DNA of 64,000 bases from contig NZ_LMHS01000003.1 of assembly GCF_001428485.1 (NCBI RefSeq), positions 62,001 through 126,000 on the forward strand. The letters run 5' to 3'. Source of the stretch: Microbacterium sp. Root180 (GTDB taxonomy: Bacteria; Actinomycetota; Actinomycetes; Actinomycetales; Microbacteriaceae). Both the position numbers and the translations under genes were made by a program. Shown piece after piece: positions 1 to 9,117 of this stretch. Position 1 is the first letter of the stretch. Each line of letters begins with the position of its first letter. The notes under the pieces are model-generated. The model did not search any database, was not told where the DNA came from, and saw nothing but the letters and a program-made list of their open reading frames with translations.

Positions 1-71
1 CATCCGGGTTCACGTTCGAGCACCGCACGGTCGAGGATGCCGTCGCCGCAGCCGTTCCCGCGGCGGACTGA
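1..71 (+). CDS. C-terminal end of a gene cut by the window edge, possibly a TIGR01777/DUF1731 epimerase
   Basis: The reading frame that starts at base 3 is open from the window edge to a TGA at 69-71. Its last residues include GFTFEHRTVEDA followed by an alanine-rich end. This resembles the end of DUF1731, the C-terminal domain of TIGR01777 NAD-dependent epimerases, which often reads GF-F-HP-L--AL. Only about 22 residues are visible, so the family is a guess. It converges on the next minus-strand gene with a gap of three bases. Confidence 0.45.
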   Translation, partial: SGFTFEHRTVEDAVAAAVPAAD

Positions 72-74
72 CGG

Positions 75-524
75 TCAGGCCCGGCGCTCGGCGCTCTCCA
101 GGCGGATCGCGCGGCGCACCGCCTCGCGGGCTCGACGCCGGTCGCCGGACGCGTCGTACGCGAGTCCGAGCCGATACCACGCGCGCCAGTCCTCGGGGCG
201 GGCCTCGACGTCGGCGCGGTAGGCGGGGAAGAGCGCATCGGCCTCGGACCGCACCGCGCGTCCGCTCGGTCGCACCTCGACCTCTTCGGTGGGCAGGGCG
301 TCCTCCGACTGCAGCCGCCGGGCGAGCTGCTCCGCGCGCACCCCGAACCAGATCTCCCTGCCGAGCGCCCACACCGCGATGACGGGCAGGACGACGAGCG
401 CGACACCCATCAGCACCCCCACCGGATCGCCGCTCACGAGCAGCAGCCACGCCCGCTGTGCCACGAGCGCGACATACAGAGCCAGGAGCACCGCCATGAC
501 GGCGACGCCGATGCGCGCGTTCAT
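75..524 (-). CDS. Membrane protein with a C-terminal TPR-like segment
   Basis: This is a 149-residue protein. Two hydrophobic segments lie at about residues 5-25 and 35-55. The soluble tail from about residue 95 to 145 (WRAWYRLGLAYDASGD, then RRAREAVRRAIRLE) has the helix-turn-helix spacing of one tetratricopeptide repeat. No enzymatic motif is visible. The start codon overlaps the dapB stop by four bases (ATGA), so the two genes are translationally coupled on one mRNA. Function is unknown; a small membrane-anchored TPR adaptor is the most that can be said. Confidence 0.75.
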   Translation of the reverse strand: MNARIGVAVMAVLLALYVALVAQRAWLLLVSGDPVGVLMGVALVVLPVIAVWALGREIWFGVRAEQLARRLQSEDALPTEEVEVRPSGRAVRSEADALFPAYRADVEARPEDWRAWYRLGLAYDASGDRRRAREAVRRAIRLESAERRA

Positions 525-1336
525 GCGCCGGTGGCCCTCGCGACCTGTCCGGGCACGCCGCCCTCGTCGACCGGAGTCTCGGCGACAGCGGCGCCCGGGG
601 ATCGCAGCCCGATGTCGAGGAAGCTGTCGAGTCCCACGATGACACCGGTGGCGTCCTTCGCGGCCGCCAGGGCGAGACGGATGCCGGGACCGTACGCGAG
701 CGCAGGCTCGACGGTGTCGTGGACGATCGTGAGAGATTCGCCGGCGCCCGCGAGGATCGTCTCCTGACGGGCCATCACGCCGGGGCGCCGCAGCGAGTGG
801 ATCGGCACACTGGCGACCTGCTGGCCGCGGGCGCGCTGGTCGACATGGGGCGATTCGACCGGCCCGACGCCGGCGCGGGCCGCGGCGATGAGCTCCGCGG
901 TGCGCACGGCGGTGCCGCTGGGCGAGTCGATCTTGGTCTCGCGGTGCGCCTCGACGATCTCGACGGACGGGAAGAACGGCGCGGCGGCCGCGGCGAGAGC
1001 CGAGCCGATCACGGAGCCGAGCGAGAAGTTCGGGATGAAGACGGCGCCGGTCCCGGCGGCCTCGACGAGCGGGCGCACGAGTGCGATGCGCTCCGCCGAC
1101 CAGCCGGACGTCCCGACGAGCACGTTGATGCCGCGCTCCACGGCGGCGCGCACGACGTCGATCGACACCGCGGGGACCGAGGCATCGATGACGAGATCGG
1201 CGCCGTCGAGCTCGGCGAACTCGGAGCGCGACGTCAGCACGGCGGCCACCTCGAACCCGTCTTCGTGCTCGACCACCTCGCGGATGATCCCGCCGAGTTT
1301 GCCGGTGCCTCCCACGATGGCCACGCGCGTCGTCAT
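521..1336 (-). CDS. dapB: 4-hydroxy-tetrahydrodipicolinate reductase
   Basis: DapB reduces 4-hydroxy-tetrahydrodipicolinate with NAD(P)H in the diaminopimelate/lysine pathway, in the cytoplasm. The Rossmann motif GGTGKLG is at residues 9-15. The signature HRETKID followed by PSGTA at 131-143 carries the catalytic His and Lys. I chose the ATG at 1336. A -10-like TAGGAT at 1344-1349 overlaps the alternative ATG at 1345, and a GGAG lies just before the chosen start. At 271 residues the protein is longer than the usual 245-250, because of a C-terminal tail rich in Ala, Gly and Val. It is coupled to the downstream TPR-like gene. Confidence 0.93.
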   Translation of the reverse strand: MTTRVAIVGGTGKLGGIIREVVEHEDGFEVAAVLTSRSEFAELDGADLVIDASVPAVSIDVVRAAVERGINVLVGTSGWSAERIALVRPLVEAAGTGAVFIPNFSLGSVIGSALAAAAAPFFPSVEIVEAHRETKIDSPSGTAVRTAELIAAARAGVGPVESPHVDQRARGQQVASVPIHSLRRPGVMARQETILAGAGESLTIVHDTVEPALAYGPGIRLALAAAKDATGVIVGLDSFLDIGLRSPGAAVAETPVDEGGVPGQVARATGA

Positions 1337-1395
1337 GCGCTCCATCCTAGGCGCGACGGCACTCCCGACCCGTTGCGCCGCCTACGCTGGATGAC

Positions 1396-1890
1396 GTGGC
1401 AGCACTTCGCGAATCCCCCGTCGATGCCCCCGCGGCGCATGAGCTCCTCGCCGAGTACTTCCAGGCGCGCACCGCCGGATTCGCCGATCAGAACGTTGCG
1501 TACACGACGACATTCCCGCTGCCGGCCGCGTTCGTCCCCCCTGCCGGAGTGTTCCTCATGGTCCACGACGACGAGGGCCGCGCCGTGGGCTGCGGAGGCA
1601 TCCGTCACATCGCGGACGGCGGGCACGGCACCCGCTACGAGGTGAAGCACCTCTACCTGCGTCCAGAGACCCGCGGCCGCGGCTGGGGACGGATGCTGCT
1701 CGACGGCCTCGAGGAGCGCGCACGCAAGCTCGGTGCTCGCGAGCTCGTCCTCGACACGCACCACTCGCTCGAGGCTGCCGGTGCGCTCTACGCGCGCTCG
1801 GGCTTCGTCGCGATCGAGCCGTACAACGACAATCCGAACGCATCCCGCTGGTACGGGAAGGCGCTCGGTGAGGGCGCTCAGACCGGATAG
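1396..1890 (+). CDS. GNAT-family N-acetyltransferase
   Basis: A 164-residue cytoplasmic acetyltransferase of the GNAT fold. The acetyl-CoA binding motif A is visible as LYLRPETRGRGWGRMLL (Q/RxxGxG/A type), and motif B follows as ALYARSGF with the usual late Tyr/Phe. The substrate cannot be read from the sequence. The GTG start is preceded by TACGCT at 1383-1388, seven bases away, so the mRNA may be leaderless. The gene diverges from dapB and its 3' end overlaps the next minus-strand gene by 13 bases. Confidence 0.9.
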   Translation: MAALRESPVDAPAAHELLAEYFQARTAGFADQNVAYTTTFPLPAAFVPPAGVFLMVHDDEGRAVGCGGIRHIADGGHGTRYEVKHLYLRPETRGRGWGRMLLDGLEERARKLGARELVLDTHHSLEAAGALYARSGFVAIEPYNDNPNASRWYGKALGEGAQTG

Positions 1891-2480
1891 ACCTCGGGGA
1901 GCCCGGTGCGCAGCTCCACCGGGAGATGCGCGAGGTCGTTGTGCGACAGCAGGGTCCACGGGCGGCCCTGCTTCTGCGCGATCACGGTGAGGCCGCAGTG
2001 CGCCTGGTTGAGGGTCATCCAGCGCCACTCCGGCGCCTGCAGCACCTCGCGCACGAACCACGCGATCACGAAGTTGTGCGTGATGATGAGCTCGTGGACC
2101 TCGCCGCGCTTGCGGGCGAGGTACTCGCTGACAGCGTCGGCCATCTGAGCCCGGCCGGCCTCGACCTCGGCTTCCGTGACGGAGCCGAAGAAGGGCTCGA
2201 AGGCGGAGGGGGTCTCGACGGTCATCCCCGTCGGCACGCAGTCGAAGAGGAGTGCCGAGGGCTCGGGCCGGAGTGAGGGCATCCGCTCCTGCACCGCGCG
2301 GGCGGTCTGGCTCGCTCGCTCCAGCGGCGAGTGCCAGACGGCGTCGAACGGCACGCCCGACAGACGATCGGCGAGGAGTGCTGCCTGGCGGCGGCCCCGC
2401 GGCGACAGGGGTCCGTCGACGAGGCCGTGCTCGGCATCCTGGTGCTCACCATGCCGCACGAGGTAGATGTAGTGCGTCAC
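1878..2480 (-). CDS. Histidine phosphatase family protein (phosphoglycerate mutase-like)
   Basis: The protein begins MTHYIYLVRHGE, the RHG(E) phosphohistidine motif of the histidine phosphatase superfamily. A second core motif is near the C-terminus (ELIITHNFVIAWFV, usually -V-HG/N-). It probably removes phosphate from a small metabolite; the substrate is unknown. I chose the GTG at 2480 (200 residues), which has GGAG eight bases upstream. An in-frame ATG at 2525 adds 15 residues, but it sits two bases after a -10-like TAGGCT (2528-2533), so it would probably lie upstream of the transcript start. Confidence 0.87.
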   Translation of the reverse strand: MTHYIYLVRHGEHQDAEHGLVDGPLSPRGRRQAALLADRLSGVPFDAVWHSPLERASQTARAVQERMPSLRPEPSALLFDCVPTGMTVETPSAFEPFFGSVTEAEVEAGRAQMADAVSEYLARKRGEVHELIITHNFVIAWFVREVLQAPEWRWMTLNQAHCGLTVIAQKQGRPWTLLSHNDLAHLPVELRTGLPEVYPV

Positions 2481-2527
2481 GCAGCTCACTCCGTCGGGGG
2501 TCGCGTGCCCCGACGGGACACTCATTC

Positions 2528-2533
2528 AGCCTA
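2528..2533 (-). promoter_or_regulatory. -10 element of the histidine phosphatase gene
   Basis: The minus-strand sequence is TAGGCT. A transcript starting about seven bases downstream would begin near 2521, exclude the ATG at 2525 and give a leader of about 40 bases with GGAG before the GTG at 2480. No good -35 is visible. Confidence 0.4.
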
Positions 2534-2572
2534 CGTCACGAAACGATCACGGCCCGTCGACGTGTCGGCGTG

Positions 2573-3607
2573 CTACTCGGCGGCGCGGGCGATGTCGGCC
2601 AGCTGCGCGCGACTCAGGCGCACGCCCACACCCTGCACGAGCTCTTCGACGTGCTCCGGCGCGTAGGCGTTCACGATGGGCGCCGTGACGAGCCTCTGAG
2701 CGAGCAGCCACCCGAGCGCGACGGCGGCGTCGGGCACCCCCAGCTCGCTGCCGACGGCGTCCAGCGCACGCAGGGTGCGACTCCCCCGCCGGTTCAGATT
2801 GGCTGCGAGCTGAGCGCCGCGCACGGAGAGCGTTCCCCGCTGCCGCGTGCGCTGCCGACCCGCGAGGAAGCCGTGTTCGAGCGCGTGCGACGGCGTGACC
2901 GCCATGCCCTGCGCCCCCGCGACGAGGCGCAGATCGGAGTCGAACTCGTGACGGCGCAGCACGTTGAACGGCACGTCGAGCACGGTGATGCGCGGGAAGC
3001 CGGCCGACGAGTAGATGCGGGCTTCCACCAGCTGCGCGGGCGTGTAGCCCACCGCGCCGATCGCCCGGACCTTTCCGGTCTCGACCAGCCACTCCGCGGT
3101 GGCGAGGGTGTCTTCGAGGGCCGACGTCGCGTCGGTCGTCGCGTCGAGGAAGAGCACATCGATGCGGTCGGTGCGCAGCCGCGTGAGCGATGCCTCCACG
3201 GCGCGGATCAGGTTGACCGATCCGAGTCCGGGGTTGTCGGCATGACCGCCGATTCGCACAGCGAGGACCACCTCGTCGCGCAGGCCGCGCGAGTGGATCC
3301 ACTGGCCGATGATGTGCTCACTGCGGCCCGAGGAGTAGCTGTCGGACGTGTGCACGGCGTTGCCGCCGAGCTCGGCGTAGGCGTCGAGGATGGCGTGACT
3401 GGACTCGAGATCGACGTTCCAGCCGAACTCCGCTCCGCCCAGGATGAGCGGGAACACGTCGAAGCCGCTCTCGCCGAGGGCGACACGCACATTGGTGCCG
3501 ATCGACGGTCCCTGCACGGGAATCGGGGCCGATGGATGCACGCCCAGCGGTGCACCGGCTTGAGCGCTCTGCGAAGAGAGCGTCGATCCAACGCCGAAGA
3601 AAGCCAT
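2573..3607 (-). CDS. Aldo/keto reductase
   Basis: A 344-residue cytosolic NADPH-dependent oxidoreductase of the aldo/keto reductase superfamily. The segment ILDAYAELGGN then SDSYSSGRSE matches the AKR catalytic region (Asp and Tyr of the tetrad). Further conserved blocks include RTDRIDVLFLD in the barrel, GAVGYTPAQL, and a C-terminal cofactor region around LGWLLAQRLVTAPIV. The first 45 residues are low in conservation. A GAGGGGG ribosome site precedes the ATG. The substrate is unknown. It shares no obvious operon with its neighbours. Confidence 0.88.
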   Translation of the reverse strand: MAFFGVGSTLSSQSAQAGAPLGVHPSAPIPVQGPSIGTNVRVALGESGFDVFPLILGGAEFGWNVDLESSHAILDAYAELGGNAVHTSDSYSSGRSEHIIGQWIHSRGLRDEVVLAVRIGGHADNPGLGSVNLIRAVEASLTRLRTDRIDVLFLDATTDATSALEDTLATAEWLVETGKVRAIGAVGYTPAQLVEARIYSSAGFPRITVLDVPFNVLRRHEFDSDLRLVAGAQGMAVTPSHALEHGFLAGRQRTRQRGTLSVRGAQLAANLNRRGSRTLRALDAVGSELGVPDAAVALGWLLAQRLVTAPIVNAYAPEHVEELVQGVGVRLSRAQLADIARAAE

Positions 3608-3825
3608 GTGTCACCCCCTCACGACGACTCCCGCAGGTGTCTTCGTGATCGCCTGTTCCGCACCCCCCGGCACGTACCTATGAGGGTAGGCCAGTCCGGA
3701 CATGAGCCCGGCCATTGACGCGTACAACCGGTAAACATTGCATAACGCTTTCATCACGTGGCGGCTCGCCTCTCCCTCGTGTCCCCCATTCGGCGGACCG
3801 ATCGCGCGCCACCACGTGAGACGAC

Positions 3826-3865
3826 GGATGCCCGCCCCCTCCGCGAAAGGAGGGGACGGGCATCC
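3826..3865 (-). terminator. Hairpin terminator downstream of pnp
   Basis: Arms at 3826-3842 and 3849-3865 pair over 17 positions with one mismatch; the outer part of the stem is GGATGCCCG with CGGGCATCC. The loop is GCGAAA. It lies 19 bases after the pnp stop. There is no strong T tract, as in many high-GC actinobacterial terminators. Confidence 0.75.
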
Positions 3866-3883
3866 GGACACTGCGTCGGGCGA

Positions 3884-6166
3884 TCAGCCCTCGGCGGGAG
3901 CGTCTCCCGGGCCTTCGCTCGCGGCCGCGGAGCCTTCCTGGTCCGCCGCCTCCTCGAGCACCGGCTCGAGCGACAGCTTGCCGCGGTCGTCGATCTTCGT
4001 GATCTTGACGAGGATCTTCTGGCCGACGCCGAGCACGTCCTCGACGTTCTCCACGCGCTTTCCGCCCGCGAGCTTGCGGACCTCGCTGACGTGCAGCAGG
4101 CCGTCCTTGCCGGGAAGGAGCGAGATGAACGCACCGAACGTCGCGATCTTCACGACCGTGCCGAGGAACTGCTCACCCACCTCGGGGTTGGTCGGGTTGG
4201 CGATCGCGTTGACCTGGGCGCGGGCGGCCTCGGCCGACGCGCCGTCGGTGGCGCCGATGTAGACGGTGCCGTCCTCCTCGATGGAGATCTGCGCGCCGGT
4301 CTCATCCTGGATGGCGTTGATCGTCTTGCCCTTGGGCCCGATGAGCTCGCCGATCTTGTCGACCGGGATCTGCACGCTGATCACGCGCGGCGCGGTGGGC
4401 GCCATCTCGTCCGGGCCGTCGATCGCGGCGTTGAGCACGCCGAGGATGGTGAGGCGGGCCTCCTTGGCCTGGGTCAGCGCGGCCGCGAGCACCGACGACG
4501 GGATGCCGTCGAGCTTCGTGTCGAGCTGGATCGCCGTGACGAACTCGCTCGTGCCGGCGACCTTGAAGTCCATGTCGCCCAGCGCGTCCTCGGCGCCGAG
4601 GATGTCGGTCAGCGCCGCGTAGCGGGTCTGGCCGTCGACCTGGTCCGTGACGAGGCCCATCGCGATGCCCGCGACCGGCGCGCGCAGCGGCACACCGGCG
4701 TTGAGCAGCGACAGGGTCGACGCGCAGACCGAGCCCATGGACGTCGAGCCGTTGGAGCCCAGCGCCTCGGAGACCTGACGGATCGCGTAGGGGAACTCCT
4801 CGCGGCTGGGCAGCACCGGCACGAGCGCGCGCTCGGCGAGGAAGCCGTGCCCGATCTCGCGACGCTTGGGGCTGCCGACTCGGCCGGTCTCACCGGTCGA
4901 GTAGGGCGGGAAGTTGTAATGGTGCATGTAGCGCTTGCTGGTGACGGGCGACAGCGAGTCGATCTGCTGCTCCATCTTGAGCATGTTGAGCGTGGTGACA
5001 CCCAGGATCTGGGTCTCGCCGCGCTGGAAGATCGCCGACCCGTGGACGCGCGGGATGACCTGCACCTCGGCGTCGAGCGGACGGATGTCGGCCAGGCCGC
5101 GACCGTCCATGCGGACACCCTCGGCGAGGATGCGTCCGCGGACGATCGTCTTCGTCACCGACTTGTATGCGGCGCTGAACTCCAGCGTCGCGACGGCGGG
5201 CAGCTCGCCCGACTCGACTGCGGCGAGGAGCTCGGCCTTCACGGCACCCTTGAGCTCGTCATCGGCGTTCTGACGATCCTGCTTGTCGGCGATCTGGTAG
5301 ATCGGGACGAGCTTGTCGTAAGCGCGACCGGCGACGAAGTCGTAGGTCTCCTGGCTGTAGGGCAGGAAGACGGGGAACTCCTTGACCTCCTTCGCAGCGG
5401 TGCTCGCGACGGCGTTCTGCGCCTCTACAAGCTGCTTGATGAAGGGCTTGGATGCCTCGAGACCCTGCGAGACGATCTCTTCGCTGGGCTTGACGGCGCC
5501 GGCCTTGATGAGGTTCCAGCTGTGCTCGGTGGCCTCGGCCTCGACCATCATGATCGCGACGTCGCCGTCGGGCAGGACGCGGCCGGCGACGATCAGGTCG
5601 AAGACGGCCTCCTCGAGCTGGGTCACGGTCGGGAAGGCGATCCACTGGTCGGCGTTCTCACCGTGGCCGGGGATGAGCGCGAGGCGCACGCCGGCGATCG
5701 GGCCGGAGAACGGCAGACCGGAGATCTGGGTCGACAGCGACGCGGCGTTGATCGCGAGCGCGTCGTAGAACTCGCCGGGCGCGATCGAGAGGACCGTGAC
5801 GACGATCTGCACCTCGTTGCGAAGACCGTCGACGAACGACGGGCGCAGCGGGCGGTCGATGAGACGGCAGACGAGGATCGCCTCCGTCGAGGGACGACCC
5901 TCGCGACGGAAGAACGAGCCGGGGATCTTGCCCGCCGCGTACGAGCGCTCTTCGACGTCGACGGTCAGCGGGAAGAAGTCGAAGCCCTCGCGGGGCGACT
6001 TGCCGGCGCTGGTGGCCGACAGGAGCATCGTCTCCTCGTCGAGGTAGGCGGCGACAGCGCCCTGCGCCTGCTGGGCGAGTCGTCCGGTCTCGAACCGGAC
6101 GGTGCGGGTGCCGAAGCGTCCGTTGTCGAGGACGGCTTCGGCGGCGGTGATTTCAGGACCTTCCAA
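3884..6166 (-). CDS. pnp: Polyribonucleotide nucleotidyltransferase (PNPase)
   Basis: PNPase degrades RNA 3' to 5' phosphorolytically as a trimer and also adds 3' tails. The 760 residues show the expected order: first RNase PH domain (residues 1-140, with [21 protein letters not shown] and RLIDRPLRP), helical linker, second RNase PH domain (about 330-540, with [10 protein letters not shown] and [19 protein letters not shown]), KH domain (about 592-655, [12 protein letters not shown]) and S1 domain (about 662-735). The start is TTG at 6166, with AAGGAG eight bases upstream. rpsO, its usual immediate neighbour, lies 27 kb away on the same strand. Confidence 0.97.
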   Translation of the reverse strand: MEGPEITAAEAVLDNGRFGTRTVRFETGRLAQQAQGAVAAYLDEETMLLSATSAGKSPREGFDFFPLTVDVEERSYAAGKIPGSFFRREGRPSTEAILVCRLIDRPLRPSFVDGLRNEVQIVVTVLSIAPGEFYDALAINAASLSTQISGLPFSGPIAGVRLALIPGHGENADQWIAFPTVTQLEEAVFDLIVAGRVLPDGDVAIMMVEAEATEHSWNLIKAGAVKPSEEIVSQGLEASKPFIKQLVEAQNAVASTAAKEVKEFPVFLPYSQETYDFVAGRAYDKLVPIYQIADKQDRQNADDELKGAVKAELLAAVESGELPAVATLEFSAAYKSVTKTIVRGRILAEGVRMDGRGLADIRPLDAEVQVIPRVHGSAIFQRGETQILGVTTLNMLKMEQQIDSLSPVTSKRYMHHYNFPPYSTGETGRVGSPKRREIGHGFLAERALVPVLPSREEFPYAIRQVSEALGSNGSTSMGSVCASTLSLLNAGVPLRAPVAGIAMGLVTDQVDGQTRYAALTDILGAEDALGDMDFKVAGTSEFVTAIQLDTKLDGIPSSVLAAALTQAKEARLTILGVLNAAIDGPDEMAPTAPRVISVQIPVDKIGELIGPKGKTINAIQDETGAQISIEEDGTVYIGATDGASAEAARAQVNAIANPTNPEVGEQFLGTVVKIATFGAFISLLPGKDGLLHVSEVRKLAGGKRVENVEDVLGVGQKILVKITKIDDRGKLSLEPVLEEAADQEGSAAASEGPGDAPAEG

Positions 6167-6461
6167 GAGGTCTCTCCTTCTTTGTTTAGACTCGCGGATC
6201 CGTGTGATGCGCGAGCACTTCGAAGGAGCAGGAACAGGCAGATCTCGGCGCGCGGCGGTAGCCGCGGATGTGCGCCAGCACTGGCCACCAGTAGAAATCC
6301 ACCCGGCGCGAACGCGACGAGGAGACCACCACAGGGGACCAGCTAGCTGCCGGCCTGCTCCGTGAGCTCATGTTGAATTGAGCGGATGCCTCAGGGCAAC
6401 CTTTGCGATCCTACCAGTGACGGCCCTCCATCGACGGATCGGGGGCGGCTAGGGTGGAGAC
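6167..6461. promoter_or_regulatory. Divergent promoter region and long pnp leader
   Basis: On the minus strand a -10-like TAGGAT lies at 6408-6413, giving a pnp leader of about 235 bases before the TTG start. Long leaders with structured RNA are known in pnp autoregulation, but I could not define a specific RNase target here. On the plus strand TAGGGT at 6450-6455 lies six bases before the next gene. The remainder of the stretch shows no supported gene. Confidence 0.45.
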
Positions 6462-6644
6462 ATGAGCACCGACGAGAAGCCGGCGGGCGCGGCATCCGAT
6501 GAGATGAAGCGCAAGTTCAAGGAAGCACTCGACAAGAAGAACTCCCAGCACCGCGAGGGCGAGGCGCACATGGACGGCGACTCGTCCGTGCACGGCACGC
6601 ACGGCGCCGTGACGAAGCGGGAGTTCCGCCGCAAGAGCGGCTGA
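6462..6644 (+). CDS. DUF5302 domain protein
   Basis: A 60-residue, highly charged soluble protein. The core EMKRKFKEALDKKNSQ is characteristic of DUF5302, a small actinobacterial family of unknown function; the tail FRRKSG is also typical. TAGGGT lies six bases before the ATG with GGAGAC between, so the start has both a -10 box and a partial ribosome site. It is the first of three closely spaced plus-strand genes. Confidence 0.87.
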   Translation: MSTDEKPAGAASDEMKRKFKEALDKKNSQHREGEAHMDGDSSVHGTHGAVTKREFRRKSG

Positions 6645-6658
6645 CGATCGAGGCCGGC

Positions 6659-6844
6659 ATGAGCGACTTCCGCGAGCGGAACCCCGACGACGAGCGTGAC
6701 GTGCCGCTCGACGACGAGGTGGAGTTCGAGCTGCCTCCGGCGACTCTCGATCCGATGGAGTCCGTCGAGGACCAGATGGACGAGCTCGACCTCGAGGAGC
6801 GCGAAGCGGCCATCGAGTCCGGCGAGATCGACTCCGGGGCGTGA
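6659..6844 (+). CDS. Small acidic hypothetical protein
   Basis: A 61-residue, strongly acidic protein (many Asp and Glu, for example PDDERDVPLDDEVEFELPP) with no hydrophobic segment and no recognised domain. It follows the DUF5302 gene by 14 bases and overlaps the next start, so it is probably translated as part of a three-gene unit. G/C-rich third positions support it being real. Function unknown. Confidence 0.65.
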   Translation: MSDFRERNPDDERDVPLDDEVEFELPPATLDPMESVEDQMDELDLEEREAAIESGEIDSGA

Positions 6845-7566
6845 GCGATGGCGCATCCCGGCCCTGGGAGGGTGCCGGGACCGTGAGCAACGCCTCGAGC
6901 ACGGCGCCCGCCCGCGTGCGGCGACTTCGTCGCGAGGCGTGGGGATTCGCCATCGGGTCGCTCTGCTTCCTGGCCGGCGCACTCCCGTTCTACGCGGACT
7001 GGGCCGGCGCCGTATGGACGAACGTCACTTTCTTCGTCGGCTCGATCTTCTTCACCGCCGCCGCGCTGATCCAGCTGCTTCTGAGTGGCCGCCGTCCGCC
7101 GCGGCAGCACACGAACCGACCCGATCGGGCGGACTGGTGGTCAGCGGCAATCCAGTTCGCCGGGACGCTGGCGTTCAACGTCTCCACCGCGGTAGCCCTG
7201 ATCGCGGCGATCGCCCGACCGGATATGGTGGGCGCCGGCTGGCGCCCCGACTTCTGGGGATCGATCGCGTTCCTCGTGTCGAGCTTCCTCGCGATCGAGG
7301 CGACCCGCGGGCGTGAGCGACTGTGGGATCGAGACGCCCGCACCTGGCACGGCACCGGGCTCAACATGCTCGGGTCGGTGGCGTTCATGGTCTCGGCGAT
7401 CGCCGCCTTCGTGGTCCCGGCCACGGGAGACCTGGTCAGCGTGCAGTGGACGAACACCGGCACCGCCGTCGGAGCCGTCTGCTTCTTCACGGCCGCCGTC
7501 CTGTCCCGCCGGACCATCCATCGCGGCGCGCTGCTCCGCCGCCTCCGCCGTCACCCGGCGACCTGA
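6841..7566 (+). CDS. YrhK-like integral membrane protein
   Basis: A 241-residue protein with two tandem halves of similar design, each carrying two hydrophobic segments (about 37-57 and 62-80, then 100-120 and 135-150, and again 176-195 and 208-228). The segments FAIGSLCFLAGALPFYADW, then WTNVTFFVGSIFFTAAALIQ resemble the YrhK domain; a related pair recurs near the C-terminus (NMLGSVAFMVSAIAAFV, then VQWTNTGTAVGAVCFF). Function unknown. The GTG start overlaps the previous stop; a second GTG at 6883 is possible. Confidence 0.75.
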   Translation: MSDGASRPWEGAGTVSNASSTAPARVRRLRREAWGFAIGSLCFLAGALPFYADWAGAVWTNVTFFVGSIFFTAAALIQLLLSGRRPPRQHTNRPDRADWWSAAIQFAGTLAFNVSTAVALIAAIARPDMVGAGWRPDFWGSIAFLVSSFLAIEATRGRERLWDRDARTWHGTGLNMLGSVAFMVSAIAAFVVPATGDLVSVQWTNTGTAVGAVCFFTAAVLSRRTIHRGALLRRLRRHPAT

Positions 7567-7665
7567 TCCCGCCGCCGACCGCGCGCAGTGCACGTCGGCG
7601 CTCCGGCCGTCCGCACACGGGTCCGCGCCCCGACGCGGTGGCGAGGGGGCGCGGATGCGCGAGGA

Positions 7666-9117
7666 TCAGCGGCTGAGCTGAGTCTCGCGGTCCCGCGCAC
7701 GCTGCGCCTTGGCATCGGCCTCGGCGACGGCGGCTTCCTCGAGCCCCTGGATCCCGACGGCGTCGGGCGAGTCGGACATCCCGTCGTGGTCGTCGCCCGA
7801 CAGCGTGTTCTCGTCGAACGGCAGCTCGCCGGCGAGCACCCGACGGGCACGATCCGCGTCGAACTCCTTCGTCCACGACCCGATGAGCACGGTCGCGACC
7901 GCGTTGCCGGTGAAGTTCGTGAGTGCGCGACCCTCCGACATGAAGCGGTCGATTCCGACGATGACGCCGACGCCATTGACGAGGTCGGGGCGATAGGCCT
8001 GGAGTCCACCGGCGAGCGTCGCGAGCCCGGCGCCTGTGACGCCCGCGGCGCCCTTCGACGCGATGATCATGAAGACCAGCAGGCCGATCTGCTCGGGAAT
8101 CGACATCGGCGCGCCCATTCCGCTGGCGATGAAGAGCGAGGCCATCGTCAGGTAGATCGCCGTGCCGTCGAGGTTGAACGAGTAGCCAGTCGGCACCGTG
8201 ATGCCCACGACGGGCTTGGAGACGCCGAGATGCTCCATCTTCGCGATCAGGCGGGGCAGCGCCGACTCGGAGGAGGACGTGCCGACGATCAGCAGGTACT
8301 CGCGGGCGAGGTACTTCACGAGGCTGAAGATGCTCACGCGCGTCACGGCGTAGAGCAGCGTGCCGAGGATTCCGACGATGAACACGATGCACGTGATGTA
8401 GAACGCGACCATGAGCAGGCCGAGGCTCCAGATCGCGGCGATCCCGGTGTCGCCCACCACCGCGGCGATCGCGCCGAACGCGCCGAGCGGCGCCAGCCAC
8501 AGGATCATGCCCAGGATGCGGAACACCAGCGCCTGCAGGTTCTTGACCGCGTTCATGATCGGCTGGCCCTTAGGCCCCATCTGCTGGAGCGCGAAGCCGA
8601 CGAGGAGCGCGATGAACAGCACCTGGAGCACGCTCTCCCCCGTGAACGCCGAGAAGAACGTGGTGGGAATGATCCCGAGGATGAACTCCTCGGTCGTCTT
8701 GGCCTCAGCGGTGGCCTCGTACGTGGCGCTGGCCATGTTCAGGCCTTCTCCCGGGTGGAGGATGTTGCCGACCACGAGCCCGATCGCGAGGGCGAAGGTC
8801 GACATCACCATGAAGTACAGGAGCGCAAGCCCGCCGATCTTGCCGACGGTCGCCGCCTTGGCGATCGATCCGACGCCCACCACGATCGTGCAGAAGATGA
8901 TCGGCGCGATCATCATCTTGATGAGGCTGACGAACGCGACGCCGAGCGGTCTCATCGCCTGCCCGACCTCGGGCCACAGAAGTCCGACGGCAGCGCCCAG
9001 CACCACCGCGGCGATCACCGCGACGTAGAGCCACGTGTGCTTGTCCCATGCCTGCTTGCCGCGGCGCCAGTTGAAGCCGGGAAGAGTGAACGAAGTCGTC
9101 CGGGTCGAAAGAGCCAT
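7666..9117 (-). CDS. dctA: C4-dicarboxylate:cation symporter of the DctA/GltP (DAACS) family
   Basis: A 483-residue inner-membrane symporter for succinate, fumarate or malate. Family hallmarks are present: the serine-rich re-entrant loop GTSSSESALPRLIAKME, the VPTGYSFNLDGTAIY block in transmembrane segment 7, and ASKGAAGVTGAG. The start is the second ATG of an ATGATG pair (9117), which puts GGAGG five bases upstream. It is divergent from a CitA/DcuS-type sensor kinase and regulator, which strongly suggests that substrate-induced transcription controls it. The acidic C-terminal 60 residues are longer than usual. Confidence 0.93.
   Translation of the reverse strand: MALSTRTTSFTLPGFNWRRGKQAWDKHTWLYVAVIAAVVLGAAVGLLWPEVGQAMRPLGVAFVSLIKMMIAPIIFCTIVVGVGSIAKAATVGKIGGLALLYFMVMSTFALAIGLVVGNILHPGEGLNMASATYEATAEAKTTEEFILGIIPTTFFSAFTGESVLQVLFIALLVGFALQQMGPKGQPIMNAVKNLQALVFRILGMILWLAPLGAFGAIAAVVGDTGIAAIWSLGLLMVAFYITCIVFIVGILGTLLYAVTRVSIFSLVKYLAREYLLIVGTSSSESALPRLIAKMEHLGVSKPVVGITVPTGYSFNLDGTAIYLTMASLFIASGMGAPMSIPEQIGLLVFMIIASKGAAGVTGAGLATLAGGLQAYRPDLVNGVGVIVGIDRFMSEGRALTNFTGNAVATVLIGSWTKEFDADRARRVLAGELPFDENTLSGDDHDGMSDSPDAVGIQGLEEAAVAEADAKAQRARDRETQLSR

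Noticed and set aside
2481-2525. N-terminal extension of the histidine phosphatase from the ATG at 2525
   Set aside because: The ATG is two bases from a -10-like box and the extension is not family-like; the GTG at 2480 has a good GGAG.
3715-3750. Plus-strand TTGACG with A/T-rich sequence that looks like a promoter
   Set aside because: No plus-strand gene follows before the convergent pnp gene; a minus-strand promoter for the aldo/keto reductase probably uses this pocket, but I could not fix its boxes.
3758-6346. Very long open frame on the plus strand opposite pnp
   Set aside because: It is the antisense frame of a clear PNPase gene; its protein is Arg/Asp/Leu-rich without any domain. High GC opens such frames throughout the window.
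6186-6371. 61-residue frame in the pnp leader that could be a leader peptide
   Set aside because: No ribosome site, an Arg/Ser-rich protein without motif, and no attenuator structure that I could pair with it.
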